A stretch of 64,000 bases of DNA from Taxillus chinensis. Its lineage: Eukaryota > Streptophyta > Magnoliopsida > Santalales > Loranthaceae. Shown in pieces: positions 11,127 through 23,048 of this stretch. Positions within the stretch are counted from its first letter, which is position 1. Each line of letters opens with the position of its first letter. A program made the translations under genes and the position numbers. The DNA is taken from the NCBI GenBank assembly GCA_023512835.1, contig JAKCVP010000424.1, positions 1-64,000 of the forward strand, read 5' to 3'. The notes under the pieces are model-generated. The model was not told the DNA's origin. It searched no databases and saw nothing but the letters and a program-made list of their open reading frames with translations.

Positions 11127-13454
11127 TGCGTCGACCGAAGATTCAAATCACCAGGGGACGAGGGGAGTGGAGAGTGTAGCGGGCAGGCGAGCAAGTCAAT
11201 GGACAAAGCACACGAGGATCACAGCAGTCGACGATGGACCTGAGGTTGCCGAGGGCGGCGGATGGGGACTAGCGTGCCAAGGATGGTGGTCAGCAACCAG
11301 CGCGCTCTCATTGGCAGGAAGTGCAGGAGCCACAACGTGAGATTGTCACTGAGACTTCTTGACCTTCTGCTCTTCTCTCTTCTCATCAAGGAATGCAGGA
11401 CGTCGGCTCGCCTTGACCGTTGGGTTTGAGAGGCGATGCTCGACGTGGCGTATATGCTGCCGGCATTCTGTCGGTATGCCCTCGTCTAACTCGGTCTGTC
11501 ACTTCAGAGAAGGAAAAGAGCCTGGTTAATCATTTGGGTCACCGGGATTGTCATGGTACCCCGAATTTCATGCCCAGGTTACATCTACACGCTTTCAAGC
11601 CATCTTGTGGTCCTTACGAAGCTATCCAAATCCTAAGCGAGTCTCTGCATGCGGCACTGAACAGCGTCACTGCTGCTGGCATTGGCTACATTCACGTCGA
11701 CGCGACATTGTATGCAGCTTGCCACATTAAAGCGATGCCGATCGTCTCTTCTCTTGCGTACAGCCCCTCCTGCGTGGTTGACATGCTTTGGCCACGCAGA
11801 CATAACCAATGATCCAGCCGAGTCGACAATGAAGTGTCTCATCAAACACGAGAGGGGCCCAGCGAGACGTCCGGGAAAGCTCTGGAATGCCATGTGCCGC
11901 GCGTGTGGAGCCACACTCCTTTCGTTGGTATTGTCTGGGATCGAATAATGGCTGGGACAGAGGTGCTGCCCAGGTCTAGTGTGCAATGTCCTCTGATTGT
12001 AAGTTCGGCTTGATTATGCAAAACATACTCCTCTTGCTGTGCAGATTGTCGCAAGGACAAGCCCAAAGATGTCGCTTGACGCGCAAAGATACATATCAGA
12101 TCGATCGACTGCAAGTCAGCCAAACTGCCGGCCGTGGTCGATGAGCAGCCTTGCTTCGACCAATAATCGTACGACGCCCTGGTGGTACAAGCAACCTCCC
12201 CCGGCGACAGTGCTCGCTAGATCAAAACATCATATGTCTATCCTTTGCCTCACTGGAGCGACATGGTCCAACGACGCTGTCTGTTTCGTCTTGAGGAATC
12301 TACACGTTCATGGGAAAGCTCGGCATCGCACAAGAGTGACACGTTCGGACAGTTTGCATACGAGCCTGACAGCGACACGCGAGCAACAAGAGTCGCATGC
12401 GGCAAGCACCGTTGTTTGAAGGACCCTGTCGCGAGAGAACTCGAGTAAGCGCAGCCTGGTCGTTAGAAACGGTGCGCGTGTACGGCTCGTCTGCTGTCCG
12501 GCCGCAGTGATTGGGTCATTCCTTCAGTTCCCCTGCAGTTTCTGCACTCGAGCCGACCGTGACTCTTCCCGCTGGAGATAACTTGAGCAGTCAAGGTAGG
12601 TCCACTTACGTTCCAGCGGAAAAAATCTTTGGGCATTCCGCACCCTGAGTGGAAGCATTTCTCACAGGCGTGCTTGGCCTGTTCATGGGTTGACCCCAGT
12701 CATGGCCATCAGGCTGCCAAACCCCCTACACACGCTAACTTGTGTGCCTGGCCGACAAGCGGCGCCTTTTGTGTACACGTGCAAACGTTTATATGCGTGG
12801 GCATGGCACTGACTAGATTGCCGTGCCCACTTTCGACTCAGTAAAGCTAATTCCCGCAATACCCATCAACGATGAATCCCGTCCCCTCTGACATTTATAC
12901 AGCTGCAGAGCAATGATTCGATAGCGGTGCGAGCCTGGTGGCCCTTGTCTCTGATGTTGTTTCTAGATTCGCCGTTTGTAGGCGTTGCATCCCGGCACTT
13001 CTCTTTTCATGAGGTGATGATGGGCAGTAGCGGAAGTGCGGTCGGGCTGTGGCCCAAAGACGAGGGTACTGGATTCGTCAGCGCGTGTGAAACTAGGAAT
13101 ACCTGGACCGCTAGCAGCATGAAAGCATCGACCTCCTCTGCTTTCCCGTGGCTCCAGGCCAATATTGCAATCGCAATTCTCAACACCGCCGCAAGGTGTG
13201 GCAGCTCTTTCAGTCAGCGACTCAAGCGCATAGTTGCCAAAGTCATTGGTGGCCGTGATTCTGAGCCTACTTGGCTATCATCAAACAACTTGAAGGAGAA
13301 ACCTTCTCTTGGTCCATGGAAACACAGCGATTTCGCTGCCGAGACACCAGATTCACTATCGAAACCAAGGACTGCCTTTTGTGTTTCACGCAAGCGACAA
13401 GGCATCGTTATTCTAACTACGAGTCCACACCAGGCATCTCTTATCAACTGCACA
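11127..13454. other. Long intergenic stretch (SDH3 promoter to TmpA-like gene)
   Basis: I see no convincing gene in these 2.3 kb. Short open frames on both strands lack recognisable domains or plausible splice continuations. From 12927 onward the frame of the next gene is open for 176 codons before its likely start at 13455; only the last part might be coding. Confidence 0.45.
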
Positions 13455-14852
13455 ATGCCGCCATCGGACAGTCTATCCGACGCTGAGAAGGGATTCGCCA
13501 GTACACTGGACAGCAATGACGATCATGAGCCAGATGCAGCTCTCGAAGACGCGGTCAAGAGCAAGCAGTGCAAGCTTGCTAGCTCACGCGCACGCTTCTC
13601 AACATATCGCTTCAATTTTACGCTCGTTTTCATCGCCAACCTTCTGGCACTGGCGGCGCTAATCTGGAAACCAGACCCAAGCTACATGTATAGCCGAGTG
13701 TCGAATGGCGTAGCGGCAAACGTCTGTGCATCGGTAATGATTCGCAACGAGCATATTGTCAACGGGTTATTCATGATATGCTGCCACGTCCCCAAGAACA
13801 GCCCGCTGGCGCTGAGGACGAGACTGGCTCGGGTGTTTGGATACGGTGGCATACACAGCGGATGTGCCGTGGCTGCGGTAGCCTGGTACGTGCTGTACAT
13901 TGTCCTCTCTGTTCGATCTTACCTGGAAGGACGGGACCTCAACAAGGCACTGGTAGGAATCGACGCAACGATTCTGGTGCTGTTCATTGTGATCCTCACC
14001 TTCGCATACCCCTGGATGCGGGTACGGCTTCACAACTGGTTCGAGCTGACGCACCGACTGGCTGGATGGACGCTCGTGTTCCTCTTCTGGGCCGAGATGA
14101 TGCTACTTGTTGACACGACACGGACTCCCGAGACCAGCCTTGGAGGCGAGCTCGTGCAGACTCCTGCATTCTGGCTCCTTGTTACAATCTCACTCTTCCT
14201 CGTCTACCCCTGGACACGACTTCGAAAGCGGAAAGTGATTGCGGAAAAGCTGTCAGAGCATGCGCTTCGGCTGTACTTTGACTACGGGCAAGTTGGGTAC
14301 GGCATGGCTCTGAAATTAGGCAGGCAACCTTTGAGGGAGCTCCATCCTTTTGCGGCGATTCCAAAGTCCGAGGGACGACAAGGGTTTTCGGTGATCATCT
14401 CGAATGCGGGCGACTGGACTGGAAAGATGATCGAGGCGCCGCCGAACAAGATCTGGACCCGAGGTGTGCCGCAGTATGGAGTGCTGCGGGTGGCAGGCAT
14501 GTTCAAACCTGTACTCATCATCGCGACAGGCTCTGGGATAGGGCCATGTCTGTCGCTGTTTGTCGCCAAGCCGCAAATGGAGTGTCGTGTACTGTGGTCA
14601 ACACGCGACCCAGTGGCGACGTACGGGCAGGAGATCCTTGATCAGGTATACGAGGCAGACGAGCAGGCATGCATCATTGACACGAGTAGAGAGCATGGCC
14701 GGCCGGACTTGGTGATGATTGCACAGAAGCTGTATCAAGAGCGTGGAGCAGAGGCGGCAGTGGTGATTTCTAATCAAGCTGTTACGCGCAGAATAGTGGG
14801 GGAGCTCAACAAGAAGGGCATTCCGGCATTTGGACCCATCTTCGACAGCTGA
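13455..14852 (+). CDS. TmpA-like integral membrane flavoprotein (ferric-reductase-like)
   Basis: 465 residues from ATG 13455, in an intron-less frame. After about 45 hydrophilic residues come roughly six hydrophobic segments (for example FNFTLVFIANLLALAALIW and GCAVAAVAWYVLYIVLSV). Histidines in RNEH, GGIHSG and ELTHRLAGW are placed like heme ligands of ferric-reductase-type domains. The cytosolic half has FSVIISNAGDWTGKMI and a nucleotide-binding VLIIATGSGIGPCLSLF, as in NAD(P)H-binding reductases. This matches the fungal TmpA family; in Aspergillus nidulans TmpA influences conidiation, and the same module occurs at the C-terminus of some adenylate-forming enzymes. The FAD-binding part is short and poorly defined. 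The substrate is unknown. Confidence 0.7.
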   Translation: MPPSDSLSDAEKGFASTLDSNDDHEPDAALEDAVKSKQCKLASSRARFSTYRFNFTLVFIANLLALAALIWKPDPSYMYSRVSNGVAANVCASVMIRNEHIVNGLFMICCHVPKNSPLALRTRLARVFGYGGIHSGCAVAAVAWYVLYIVLSVRSYLEGRDLNKALVGIDATILVLFIVILTFAYPWMRVRLHNWFELTHRLAGWTLVFLFWAEMMLLVDTTRTPETSLGGELVQTPAFWLLVTISLFLVYPWTRLRKRKVIAEKLSEHALRLYFDYGQVGYGMALKLGRQPLRELHPFAAIPKSEGRQGFSVIISNAGDWTGKMIEAPPNKIWTRGVPQYGVLRVAGMFKPVLIIATGSGIGPCLSLFVAKPQMECRVLWSTRDPVATYGQEILDQVYEADEQACIIDTSREHGRPDLVMIAQKLYQERGAEAAVVISNQAVTRRIVGELNKKGIPAFGPIFDS

Positions 14853-15970
14853 TGAAGAGGCGCAAGGCTGCCCAGGACATTGCTAATTTCTAGAGGATCG
14901 AGTGCTGCAGGCTGAAGGATGCAGGATGCACCCTCATGCACGCGAGTCGGGGAGCAGCAGCGAGGCCGGATGCTGAGTCAGGAGATGCATGGACATGCAA
15001 GAAGTAGCTGCATTGCGGGAAGGATTTGGAAGACGGCGGCGTCCGCGAGTGCATGGCCTGCTCGGCATGGTGATGTGTAGAGCAGAGGGAGTAGGTAGTC
15101 GGGTGTGCAGACGAGCAGGCCGGGAGGAAAGACGGGAAGCACCTAACGTCGACACGTCGGTTGGCAAGTCACTCTGGCAGGAACGACCGCACCGACTGTA
15201 AGTTGATGATTCCTGTAATGTTTACGTCGTCGCCATGTCAACTTATTTGTCAGCGGGCAGCAATTTTGACACCTGAGACACCACCAGGAGACATCCACTC
15301 CCTCCATCCCTTCCTCGAGCTCCGTCTCCTTCGCTGCCAAGTCTTTGTTATCATCATCGCCTCTCGTCTACGTGCCGACGCCAGCTCAAATCATCTCATC
15401 AACGGCGGTAATCTCGTGCGAATGACGTCCGAGTGGCTGCCCCTCGAGTAATTTGGAATCCCTCACGCTGCTTCCACCCCCCGAGCCGCGACAACTTCTG
15501 GAGCCTCGACTCCGCAATCACGATTGTGCCCTCATTTGTCAATGCCATTCCCACTTCCGGATCGCCCTTCGCTACCACTTGGCCCCCCACCCGCACGCTG
15601 TCCACCGTCACTGGCCCGCTTGGCCTTATCGCTGTCAAGCAAAGCTCTCTGACACCGAAGAAACTCGCCTAAACTGTAATCACACACCGTTCTCGCATTA
15701 TTTGACAAATGATGCTGCCCTGATGATTTGTCTCTCACGCGCGCCCTCCCGCCCTCTGGAAATCTCTTCGCTTCGTCACCACCTTTTTTCTTCAAAGGGT
15801 ACGCTGACTTGAAAAGTACTGATCGTACAGCATCTGAAACACCTGCTTTGCTTCCTGCCGCTTGTCGTGCTGCCTTACCCGCTATCGCACGGTACAGTAT
15901 CTGCGCATCCATCTTCCTTGCCGCACCCTCGCTTGGTCGTCTCAGCTCTTCCACTCTTCTGCCCGAGGAC
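14853..15970. other. Intergenic, ending in a long pyrimidine-rich leader-like tract
   Basis: Nothing is recognisable up to about 15200. From there to 15970 the plus strand is strongly C/T-rich, like a promoter plus long 5' leader of a regulated fungal gene, and all three plus frames are partly open. Confidence 0.4.
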
Positions 15971-16252
15971 ATGTCATCGCACTCATCAGCCGCTTCCACG
16001 ACATTTTCTGGAAAAAGTCACCATTCAACAAGTGCGCTTACCATGCCGCCTCCTGCCGGGTCCTGCTCCGTTCCAGCCTCGACATCCCAGCACGCTCATC
16101 TGTCACCCAGCCAGTTGGAGCAACTCCACGCCTGGAACACATCATCGGGTCTTCGTTCCCGCGATCAACAGCAGCGCCCGGTCAGCAACAAGGATATGGA
16201 GGCCTATATGGCTCTCAAGCAGGCTCTCTGGATCAGGAATGGAGCAAAGTGA
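15971..16252 (+). CDS. Possible small Ser/Gln-rich protein, unrecognised
   Basis: An ATG at 15971 after the C/T-rich tract opens a 93-residue frame ending at TGA 16250-16252. It is Ser/Thr-rich at the start. Its last 50 residues are hydrophilic with a likely helix (KDMEAYMALKQALWI). I do not recognise it. The other plus frames are also open here, which weakens the case. A donor-like GTGAAC overlaps the stop, so the frame could be a first exon. An untranslated leader or a long noncoding RNA would be equally consistent. Confidence 0.28.
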   Translation: MSSHSSAASTTFSGKSHHSTSALTMPPPAGSCSVPASTSQHAHLSPSQLEQLHAWNTSSGLRSRDQQQRPVSNKDMEAYMALKQALWIRNGAK

Positions 16253-18824
16253 ACAGATATGGCTTTCTCGCCAGCATCATCATCAAACACTCCTTGCCCC
16301 TCTTCTGGCATTGGGCTTGTGCTATAGCCTGACGTGCCTTTACCGTGGAAGGGATCTACTGCAGCTGCAGGAGCAGACCAACATGCTTTCTTCCCGGCCT
16401 TTGCAAGGGTGTAAGCCCCAGGGGCACCATGGGTATAAGTGAATCGCCCGCGCATATCACCGTGTCAACCCGTTCCCAAGACCGAGCTGCAGACTGCAGA
16501 CGAAACACGCACGTTGTCAACATGCAGTGTCAACATCTGAAGCGGCCATCGATGCACGATGGATTAGCGGCCCTCGCAGAGTTCCACGCTGTCGGAAGCG
16601 AGCGTCGTGCCGTGGCCGTGGGCGTCAATATCTGACTCGGAGCTATTCTTCTGTCACATGGGCTGCTGCAGTGCATGAACTAACGGGCCTGTCGCCTGTT
16701 GATTAGCCAATATGCAAGATTGGGTTTGCGGGAGATGCGGGTACGCTATTGTAGTCAACTTGATGGGTTTTCACCGGATACGCGTCTCCACAGAGCTCGT
16801 GCTTGCAATAATACTCTCGATCGATATCTGCAGACAGCATCGGATGTGCACGGGCGTGAGGCCAGTCCCCAACAGCAGCAGCATGAAGTGAGGCCTGCAC
16901 TCCATTCGCAAAGATACTATGCGGGGTGATGCCCCCCCCATGCGCAACGTGTTTTGGCCTAGTTTCAAGAACTTTCGCTCATGTGGGTGGATACAGTTGT
17001 GCTCAGCCGTATGTGCGGAGAAGCACAGTCCGGGAACGAGAACCATCTGGGCCATGCCCAAGCTATTCATCAGCACGCGCTTGAGCAATCCACAGATGCA
17101 GCAAAATACGCCTACGGAGGGCGCCAATCCAGTATCTTTTCTACCCCCACCACCCAGCCAGCCATGCCCTCAACTCTCCTGGAGAAAAGGGCACAAAGCG
17201 TCTTCCGCACCAGATCAAGCTGCTTCCAAGCGCCCGCCTGCTCTCGCCTCATTCAAGCATTGTAGCCCTTCCCGACCCTTGACTCCTCATCCTTGCCCGC
17301 TTATTTTCATTTATCCATCCCTTCCGTATCTGCAAGCTCGTTTCCTTTGGATGCGTCTCTCCTCGATCATTGCCCTTTCCCTGCCTCTCTTCCCGCTTCG
17401 CGCGCAACAAATCCCAGTCTCCCATTCGACTGCCGGTCATCCTCGGTCCGCGCCGTGACTATGGCGATCAAACCGATTGCGTTCTTTCAAAACCACATCC
17501 TTGGCGCTTGTCTCTTGCGTTTCGGACCTTTGGACCGGTCCGCAGTCACGCCAAGATTGTGACTTGCAGTCGGGTGAAGCGTGGTGGAGTGCGACAACAG
17601 TGTCACTACACGTGGCAACGGCAATTGATATCGTACTTGGAATCTACTGTGACGCGAATCATCGCTGACCACCTGTGTGAACTTTGCACCTTTCCTGGGA
17701 ACATGGAAATTCCTACGAGCAGAAAATGGAATCTGGAGGGAAGAGCCTTGCATCTTGAATTGTACACTGTACAGACGCCATGTTCAATGGTCGGTACATT
17801 TGTAACATCAGAGTATGAGGGAGCACAAAAGGTAGAGAATAGGAGACAGAGACCATGGCGAATGTGCTGACTGACTTGTGTGCAATGGCCCCGTTGCGCG
17901 ATTTAGCTCCTGGGGTCTCTGCTTGCATCACTTGTACTTGCTCGTACCTATGAAGACCCTGAATGACAATTCAGTCAGAATTGAATGCTCTGTTTAGTTT
18001 GTGCTGCGTAGATTCTCCCGCCCAATGTTTTCTCTGCCCTTCACCTGGGCAAAAGTACGATACAGCTCTGCTCTTCGCTCGGCTAAATTTTCGCGGCAGA
18101 TGCGCTGTGTAAATTCGAAACTTGATGTACCTCGGGCTTGCTATCTTTGTTCTGCATAGGTAGCTTGTGGGTTTTGTTTCGCTCCTGCTTGAACTGCCTG
18201 TATGTCTACCTTCAGGCGTCTCGCGCTACTCCTGGACGTACCTATTCTGTGTTTGTCCCCAGAGAGTCTGCATGCGTTGTACACAGATGATAAGAGGACG
18301 TCTTGACTGCTACACCCTTCGATGCCATGAGACGAGACACGCCCGTTTGACCAGAACTTTCGACTTTAGAGAGGAATAATCCTATGTCTGACTTGTTCGA
18401 GCGGTACTAGAAAACGCTCGGTACATACCCAAGATACCTGATTATTTGCACTCTTTCTTGGGAATTCCGTGACTTGGTCGGATTCTTGGTGAGTTAAGTG
18501 AGTGCTTTTCGAATTCTGGGTAACGTACAATTCAGATGAAGAAAGGCTGTGTAAAAGGACTTTTACTGCACCGGTCCAAGTGACCTTCGCTCCGCCTACC
18601 CATTGACGATGGAGAAATGCGGGGCGAAACGACGAATGCGCTGAACATGGTCTGCTTCGATTCTGTCTTGTCTTGACATAATCCCCAGACGTCTACCATT
18701 GACAGAACTTGAAGCCAGATCTAGCTGAGATATCAAACCTAACCCTCGACTCCTTTCCCCTCCACATTCTCAACGACGCATCCACTGCACTCCCACTCCC
18801 ACTCCCACTCCCAACACACAAAAC
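16253..18824. other. Gene-poor stretch between the small ORF and PFAS
   Basis: About 2.6 kb with no recognisable coding sequence on either strand. A second C/T-rich tract at 17150-17450 ends in a short frame (ATG 17351) with a signal-like hydrophobic start, but it stops after 35 codons. 17550-18700 is of ordinary composition with scattered short frames only. Confidence 0.4.
18789..18812. repeat. Hexamer repeat (ACTCCC)n
   Basis: About four tandem ACTCCC units lie just beyond the PFAS stop codon, in its presumed 3' UTR. This is a simple-sequence tract likely to vary in length. Confidence 0.8.
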
Positions 18825-21800
18825 CTACCCAACCCACCTCCTCGCACTCCGGAACAACCGAATCCAAGGCCCATACTCGCCCCACCCTTTACTCTGCCCC
18901 TCAGGAATCCAGCTGCCCACATCCCGCAGCACCGTGCGCTCCGGATGAGGCATCATAGCCAGCACGCGCCCATCCGCCGAACTCACGCCCGCAATCCCCG
19001 CCGGACTCCCATTAGGATTGGCAGGGTATGTTTCCGTGGGATGCAGCGTGTTAGACACGTACCGGATCGGAGCCTGGTTCGCCGCAATCAGCGCCTGCGC
19101 AGCATTTGTCTGGAATGCCGTGCTAGAAGCCTCATCGGGCGACGGCGCAGCCTGTCCTGCAGACGCAGATGCAGATGCAGACGCAGAGTCCAACGAGGCA
19201 AACGTCGCGCGCCCTTCACCATGCGCAACGGCAATGGGCAAGTATGACCCACTCATCCCGTGCAGGAACACACTCGACCCCTTGCCGCCTTCGTCTTCGC
19301 CTTCGCGCGCCGACGCGCGCCCTTCGTCAACAGCGACCATGCACACTCTGCCCTCGTACTGCTCCGACCGATTCTGCTCAAATGTAGGCCACGCCGCTGC
19401 ACCAGGGATGATTCCCTTCAGCCGCGTCAAGAACTGACAGCCATTGCACACGCCCAAGCTGAACGTGTCGGCGCGCTCGAAAAAGCGCTGGAATTCCGCG
19501 CGCACATCGGCGTGCAGCAGGACGGACTTGGCCCAGCCCTGCCCGGCACCGAGGACATCGCCGTAGCTGAAGCCGCCGCACGCCGCGAGGCCGACAAAGG
19601 ACGCGAGCGAGACACGGCCTGAGATTAGGTCCGTCATGTGTACATCTACTGCGCTGAAACCCGCCGCGTAAAAGGCAAAGGCCATTTCCGCCTGGCCGTT
19701 GACGCCCTGCTCGCGGAGAATGGCGACGCGCGGTCGTGCGGTGAAGGCGGCGCTGAGCGTGGATGTCAGGGGCAAGATCGTGTCCTTTGGATTGAAGGTG
19801 AGGCGGTAGCTCAGGCCGGGATCCGTGTCGTGTGATATTGTGGCGTATTCTTCATCTGCGCAGGCGGGTTCGTCACGGAGTCGCTGCATGGCGTGTGATG
19901 TTGCTGCCCAGGTGCGCTGTAACTCTGCGCGCGAGGCAGTGTAGACTAACTTGCTGCCGTGGCGGAGGGTGATGGTCTGCTTCGAGGCAGCGGGCACGCG
20001 GCCGATGCGACGGATCAAGCCTGTAGGCGGTCCCGCCGACGCAAAGCAGCGGTTGAATTCAATCTCGTCCTTTTTGCGTATCTGGAAGACGGCGCCTAGT
20101 TCCTCGTTGAAGAGCGTCTCGACCATGTCCTTGGTCCGACTGCCGACGCTCAGTTGGTCGAGCATGATTTCTGCGCCGCAGCGACCGGCGAACATCATCT
20201 CTACCAGCGTGGTGAAGAGGCCGCCGTCGGAGCGGTCGTGGTAGGCTAGCACGATACCGGCGTCGTGCAGTTGCTCAATAGCGTCGATGTAATCCTTGAA
20301 CAGATCGATTTCGCGCACATCTGGGCTCTCATTGCCTACTTGGCCAAACGTCTGCGCAATTGCCGAGCCGCCCATGGCTTTACGACCTTCGGCTAGATCA
20401 ACGTACATGAGGTATGTTTCGCCTACGTCTTCGAGGCGCCGGAGTGCTGGCGTCCAGGTGCGGCCTACTTGGCGGACTGGCGCAAAGGCAGTGATGCAGA
20501 GCGATAGGGGGGCAGTGACTTCTTTTGCTTCGCGCGTATCGGGCGAGGTCCACTTCATCTTCATGGACATGGAGTCCTTGCCTACGGGAATGCTGATTCC
20601 CAGCTCTGGGCAGAGTTCCATGCCAATTGCCTCGACTGCTTCGTAGAGTGCTGCTGCGTCGCCTGGGTGGCTACTTGCGGCCATCCAGTTGGCCGACAGC
20701 TTGATGCGGCTGAAGAGACCCATTATGTCTGCTGCGGCCAGGTTCATGATCGATTCTGCGACGGCCATGCGTGCTGATGCGCCTGGTGAGATGAGTGCCA
20801 GCAGGGGCTTCTCGCCCGTGGCCATTGCTTCGCCTGTTTGGATCTTCTCTTGCAGGCAGGCAGCTGTGACTGACACGTCTGCTACCGGTGTCTGCCATGG
20901 TCCGACCATCTGGTCTCGCGTCGTCAGACCACCGACAGTTCGGTCGCCGATTGTGATGAGGAAAGACTTTGATCCTACCGATGGCAAGCTCAGCACGCGC
21001 TTCACGGCTTCAGGCAAGAGACCTTCGTCGCTGATTTGCGGGACGTAGGTCGTCAAGCTGGTGTCGAATTTGGGCAGTCTGAGTTTCCGCGAGTCGACGA
21101 TGCGCGACATCTTGGGTGGCTTGCCGAACAAGATGGACATGGGTAGATCGATGGGGGTAGGGTACTGCTGCGAGAGTCGATCCATGAGAATCAGACGCTT
21201 AGAGATCTCAGTACCGCCAGTGGCTTTGCCAACGATGGAATAGCCGCAGCGCTCCCTCTTTGCGATTTTGACAAAGGTGTTAATCTCAGACTCTGCAATG
21301 GCCATGACATATCGCTCCTGTGCTTCACAGCACCAGATCTGCAGCGGACTCATGCCCTTGTCTGCATTGTCGACTTCGCGCAGCTCAAAGGTAGCGCCGA
21401 GACCGGCGTCGTGCACGATTTCGGGCAGAGCGTTGGAGAGACCGCCGGCTCCAACGTCGTGGATGAGAAGGATGGGGTTTTGGTCGCCAAGAGCAACACA
21501 TGTGTTGATGACTTCTTGTGCTCTTCGCTGCACTTCTGCATTGCCTCGCTGGACACTAGCAAAGTCAAGGTCTGCTGATCCTTCACCTGACTGTACACTT
21601 GAAGCGGCACCTCCACCCAGCCCAATGAGCATAGCTGGTCCACCGAGAACGACAAGGTGCGCGCCAGGAGGAACGATGCCTTCCTTTTTCAGTGCGTGCT
21701 GAGGTCGTACGGTACCGACGCCACCAGCCAGCATGATTGGCTTGTGGTATCCACGGATTTCTGACGACTTCTTGTCTTCTTCCTCGACATGCATTGTCAG

Positions 21801-23048
21801 TGTTCGGAAGAAGCCCGTTGTACAGGGGCGGCCAAACTCGTTGTTGAATTTGGCGGCGCCGATGGGTGCTTCGAGCATAATGTCTAGACTGCTCGCAATG
21901 TGACCCGGCTTGCCGACATCCAATTCCCAGGGTTGTTGGTGGCCGGGTATGTTGAGATCGGAAACGCAGAAGCCGGTCAAGCCAGCCTTTGGCTTTGATC
22001 CTCGTCCGACAGCGCCCTCGTCGCGAATCTCACCTCCTGCGCCAGTAGCTGCTCCTGGGTATGGCGAGACAGCAGTGGGGTGGTTGTGAGTCTCGACTTT
22101 GCCTAGGAAGTGAACAGTCTCCTTGGACTGGTTCCATTGACCGGTGTACTGATCAGGCGCCCAGTGAGAGCCAGCGAAGCCCTCAAAGACTGCGGCATTA
22201 TCGCTGTAGGCACTGACGACGTGCTCGGGGTGTTTCTTGTGTGTGTTTCGAATCATACCAAACAGTGTGTTGGGCTTGCTTAGTCCGTCAATGGTCCAGT
22301 CGGCGTTGAACTGCTTGTGTCGACAGTGTTCAGAGTTGACCTGCGCAAACATGAACAGTTCGACGTCGGTGGGGTTTCGGCGCAGCTGACGACCGTAGGC
22401 ATCTGCAAGATAGTCCATTTCCGACTTGTCGAGAGCCAGGCCGAGTTCTCTGTTGGCCTTTTGCAGAGCGTCCATGGAGATGCCCGTGTCTGTTATAACC
22501 TTGACCTCGGTTGCCTCTTCTCGCGGGCGCTCTTCAAAGAGTGAGGCAAGATTTGGAGGAACCTGGGTGATTTCCTGTGTCATGCGATCGTGCAGCTTCT
22601 CAAGCCATGAAGGCGTGCCCTCGATCGGCTCTTCGAATGTGAAGATCAAGGCAATGCCCCGCTCGATGCGCGAGATGGCCTTTTGCATGCCGCAGACGTG
22701 CGCGATACCAGTAGCCTGCGAGCTCCATGGCGAGATGGTGCCGATGCGAGGAATGACATAGAATATGGGGCTCTTGGAGTCGCGTGAAGGCGCATTGTCC
22801 ACCACAGCCTGCTTGAGTGTGGAAGTCAGACGATCCTGAGTATCAGGATGCTCGCCATAGTCCAGGATTTGATGCAGAGCATTGGTCTGTTCCCGAGTCA
22901 AAGGAGCCAGCGGCTTCACGTAGTGCGTGAAGATTGCCGACGCAGACTTTGCTCCGATATCATCTGCGAGACGTTGCAGTCGACTCTTTGACAGGGCGAG
23001 AGTACCTGGGAAGACGAGTGGGGCAACTGGATAATCCTGCGCAGCCAT
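18825..23048 (-). CDS. ADE6: Phosphoribosylformylglycinamidine synthase (FGAM synthase)
   Basis: Single exon, 1407 residues, about the family length for the large eukaryotic type. It converts FGAR, glutamine and ATP to FGAM, step four of de novo purine synthesis, in the cytosol. Seen in order: the N-terminal PurS-like part; the FGAM synthase core with [34 protein letters not shown] and [10 protein letters not shown]; the second AIRS-like half; and a C-terminal class I glutaminase with nucleophile Cys in GVCNGCQFL (about residue 1200) and catalytic His in MPHPERT (about 1367). A low-complexity Ser-Ala insertion with charged flanks (coded near 19130-19310) sits inside the glutaminase domain. 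Start ATG 23048 gives the expected [11 protein letters not shown] beginning. Confidence 0.97.
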   Translation of the reverse strand: MAAQDYPVAPLVFPGTLALSKSRLQRLADDIGAKSASAIFTHYVKPLAPLTREQTNALHQILDYGEHPDTQDRLTSTLKQAVVDNAPSRDSKSPIFYVIPRIGTISPWSSQATGIAHVCGMQKAISRIERGIALIFTFEEPIEGTPSWLEKLHDRMTQEITQVPPNLASLFEERPREEATEVKVITDTGISMDALQKANRELGLALDKSEMDYLADAYGRQLRRNPTDVELFMFAQVNSEHCRHKQFNADWTIDGLSKPNTLFGMIRNTHKKHPEHVVSAYSDNAAVFEGFAGSHWAPDQYTGQWNQSKETVHFLGKVETHNHPTAVSPYPGAATGAGGEIRDEGAVGRGSKPKAGLTGFCVSDLNIPGHQQPWELDVGKPGHIASSLDIMLEAPIGAAKFNNEFGRPCTTGFFRTLTMHVEEEDKKSSEIRGYHKPIMLAGGVGTVRPQHALKKEGIVPPGAHLVVLGGPAMLIGLGGGAASSVQSGEGSADLDFASVQRGNAEVQRRAQEVINTCVALGDQNPILLIHDVGAGGLSNALPEIVHDAGLGATFELREVDNADKGMSPLQIWCCEAQERYVMAIAESEINTFVKIAKRERCGYSIVGKATGGTEISKRLILMDRLSQQYPTPIDLPMSILFGKPPKMSRIVDSRKLRLPKFDTSLTTYVPQISDEGLLPEAVKRVLSLPSVGSKSFLITIGDRTVGGLTTRDQMVGPWQTPVADVSVTAACLQEKIQTGEAMATGEKPLLALISPGASARMAVAESIMNLAAADIMGLFSRIKLSANWMAASSHPGDAAALYEAVEAIGMELCPELGISIPVGKDSMSMKMKWTSPDTREAKEVTAPLSLCITAFAPVRQVGRTWTPALRRLEDVGETYLMYVDLAEGRKAMGGSAIAQTFGQVGNESPDVREIDLFKDYIDAIEQLHDAGIVLAYHDRSDGGLFTTLVEMMFAGRCGAEIMLDQLSVGSRTKDMVETLFNEELGAVFQIRKKDEIEFNRCFASAGPPTGLIRRIGRVPAASKQTITLRHGSKLVYTASRAELQRTWAATSHAMQRLRDEPACADEEYATISHDTDPGLSYRLTFNPKDTILPLTSTLSAAFTARPRVAILREQGVNGQAEMAFAFYAAGFSAVDVHMTDLISGRVSLASFVGLAACGGFSYGDVLGAGQGWAKSVLLHADVRAEFQRFFERADTFSLGVCNGCQFLTRLKGIIPGAAAWPTFEQNRSEQYEGRVCMVAVDEGRASAREGEDEGGKGSSVFLHGMSGSYLPIAVAHGEGRATFASLDSASASASASAGQAAPSPDEASSTAFQTNAAQALIAANQAPIRYVSNTLHPTETYPANPNGSPAGIAGVSSADGRVLAMMPHPERTVLRDVGSWIPEGQSKGWGEYGPWIRLFRSARRWVG

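Noticed and set aside
16919..17458. 179-codon plus-strand frame with a signal-like segment near its end
   Set aside because: The hydrophobic stretch comes from a pyrimidine-rich tract, and the frame stops shortly after its internal ATG 17351.
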